Assembly (NCBI GenBank): GCA_900290315.1
Contig: OKRF01000513.1
Span: 1 to 6,616 of the forward strand
DNA from: Candidatus Sulfopaludibacter sp. SbA3
Lineage (GTDB): Bacteria; Acidobacteriota; Terriglobia; Bryobacterales; Bryobacteraceae
Length of the DNA: 6,616 nucleotides
Direction: 5' to 3'
Positions 5,814-6,616 of this stretch are shown one piece after another. The position numbers and the translations under genes are program-made. The notes beneath the pieces were generated by a model. It worked only from the letters and a program-made list of their open reading frames with translations. It was not told the DNA's origin and did not search any database. Every line of letters begins with the position of its first letter. Positions within the stretch are counted from its first letter, which is position 1.

Positions 5814-6616
5814 TCAATGTCGAATTGATTTCCTATAACTTGCCAGCGCCACCGTGCGGTAGGCCAGGTGCGCGAACTTGGAGTACGGTGCGTAGAGCAG
5901 TATGCTGAAGACCAGCACCAGGTGGACGAAATAGACGGCGTACATCACCTGGGTCTGGGCCAGCCGGAGAAGCTCTGACACAATTCCGGTTAACACAGCG
6001 CCAGCCAGCACCGCCAGAAAGAACCAGTCGAAATAGGTGCTTCCTGCACGCCGGGCATGGTCACCGGCGCGGCGCGCCAGAAGGAGCAGGACGCCCGCCA
6101 GGGCCACCGCCGCGGAAGCATTGGCGAAAAGCTTCAGGCCACTGGCCAGAGCCAGCGGTGTCCGCACAATGCCGGCCATTGTTCCGATCCCCGTCAGCGT
6201 GCCGGTGATCGCCAGCCCCACAAAACCCCACAGCGTCAGGAGGTGCGGCAGGCGCATGCTGTTTTCGTCGCATTGCGCAAAGCGCCGATGTGTGGCGATG
6301 TCTGTAAAAGCGGCCGGCAGCCCGCCTGCCATCCCTTCGCTTCCGGATTCCCGGAGCGCACGGGCGAAGCGCGAAACGCCCACTCCGAATGCCAGAAGAG
6401 CGAACCCGGAGACGGCGAAGAACAGGGGTTCCAGCACGCTGGCCGGAAACAGGGTCCCGAACTCGAATGGGTGGAGTGGCGCCGGTTTGGGCGCCCAAAG
6501 CAGCACGGCGGTGAAAATGAGCGCGGGCAGAAGAAACAGGAGCGCGATGGCTTTGGGATCTGCAACCATCTTTCCCAGGAAGCCCGGAAATGCGAACTCG
6601 CGAATCACCTCGCGGC
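5814..6616 (-). CDS. qmoC: QmoC, membrane subunit of the quinone-interacting oxidoreductase complex (3' part; start lies outside the window)
   Basis: The Qmo complex links the menaquinone pool to APS reductase in the cytoplasmic membrane; QmoC is normally an N-terminal two-[4Fe-4S] domain fused to a NarI-like cytochrome b domain. The 266 visible residues are the membrane domain only. I see about six hydrophobic segments (roughly 22-41, 58-80, 124-148, 160-180, 195-216 and 223-242, counted from the first full codon). The family-typical stretch THRRFAQCDENSMRLPHLL is at 108-126, and YFVHLV plus YAPYSKFAHLAYRTVA are near the C-terminus. H109, H124, H231 and H249 are candidate haem ligands. A GTG at 6608 could be read as a start, but the frame stays open to the edge and the residues around it (VIREFAFPGF) look like the family's linker before the membrane domain, so I treat the gene as cut by the window. 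It ends in TGA, 11 bases before dsrA. A NarI-like DsrM paralogue is the main alternative; the motifs favour QmoC. Confidence 0.9.
   Translation of the reverse strand, partial: REVIREFAFPGFLGKMVADPKAIALLFLLPALIFTAVLLWAPKPAPLHPFEFGTLFPASVLEPLFFAVSGFALLAFGVGVSRFARALRESGSEGMAGGLPAAFTDIATHRRFAQCDENSMRLPHLLTLWGFVGLAITGTLTGIGTMAGIVRTPLALASGLKLFANASAAVALAGVLLLLARRAGDHARRAGSTYFDWFFLAVLAGAVLTGIVSELLRLAQTQVMYAVYFVHLVLVFSILLYAPYSKFAHLAYRTVALASYRKSIRH

Noticed and set aside
5050..5838. A 262-residue plus-strand open frame opposite dsrA
   Set aside because: It lies antisense to unmistakable dsrA, has no family-like motifs, and fits the long shadow frames expected in GC-rich coding DNA.
6606..6608. GTG at 6608 as a true start making a split, Fe-S-less QmoC
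   Set aside because: The frame remains open to the window edge and the surrounding residues look like the internal linker of full-length QmoC; truncation by the window is simpler.

Overview
The whole window is one tightly packed minus-strand operon for dissimilatory sulfur metabolism; eight genes are read from the right edge to the left edge. In transcription order they are: the 3' part of qmoC (running in from beyond 6616), dsrA, dsrB, a small ferritin-like gene, dsrL, dsrC, a stand-alone RsbRD_N-domain gene, and the 5' part of dsrM (running off at position 1). No intergenic gap exceeds about 20 bases. dsrA/dsrB share a 4-base ATGA overlap and the RsbRD_N gene/dsrM share a TTGA overlap. Every internal gene has a recognisable Shine-Dalgarno sequence. 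No internal promoter or terminator is visible and no stretch of 300 bases lacks a gene, so this looks like the middle of one long transcript.

How the genes fit together: QmoC is the haem-b membrane subunit of the quinone-interacting complex that exchanges electrons between the quinone pool and APS reductase. DsrAB is the sirohaem sulfite reductase. DsrC carries both C-terminal cysteines needed to form the DsrC trisulfide with DsrAB. DsrM begins the DsrMKJOP membrane complex that re-reduces the DsrC trisulfide. DsrL is an FAD/[4Fe-4S] NAD(P)H oxidoreductase that can exchange electrons with DsrAB. The catalytic and cofactor cysteines of DsrA, DsrB, DsrC and DsrL are all in place, so the locus looks functional.

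The unusual part is the combination. The reductive marker dsrD is not in its usual place after dsrB. That slot holds a 144-residue four-helix protein with a two-fold repeated Glu/Asp/His pattern typical of a di-iron ferritin-like fold. DsrL, best known from sulfur oxidisers, sits in an operon with Qmo and a DsrM-linked RsbRD_N protein that are common in sulfate reducers. The sequence alone does not fix the direction of the pathway (reduction, oxidation or disproportionation), although the Qmo/RsbRD_N/DsrM context favours reduction.

Organism: a GC-rich bacterium carrying an anaerobic or facultative sulfur pathway. Fusion of qmo and dsr genes with dsrL in one cluster recalls uncultivated Acidobacteriota with dsr genes, but this taxonomic guess is inference; Nitrospirota and other dsrL-bearing phyla are not excluded.
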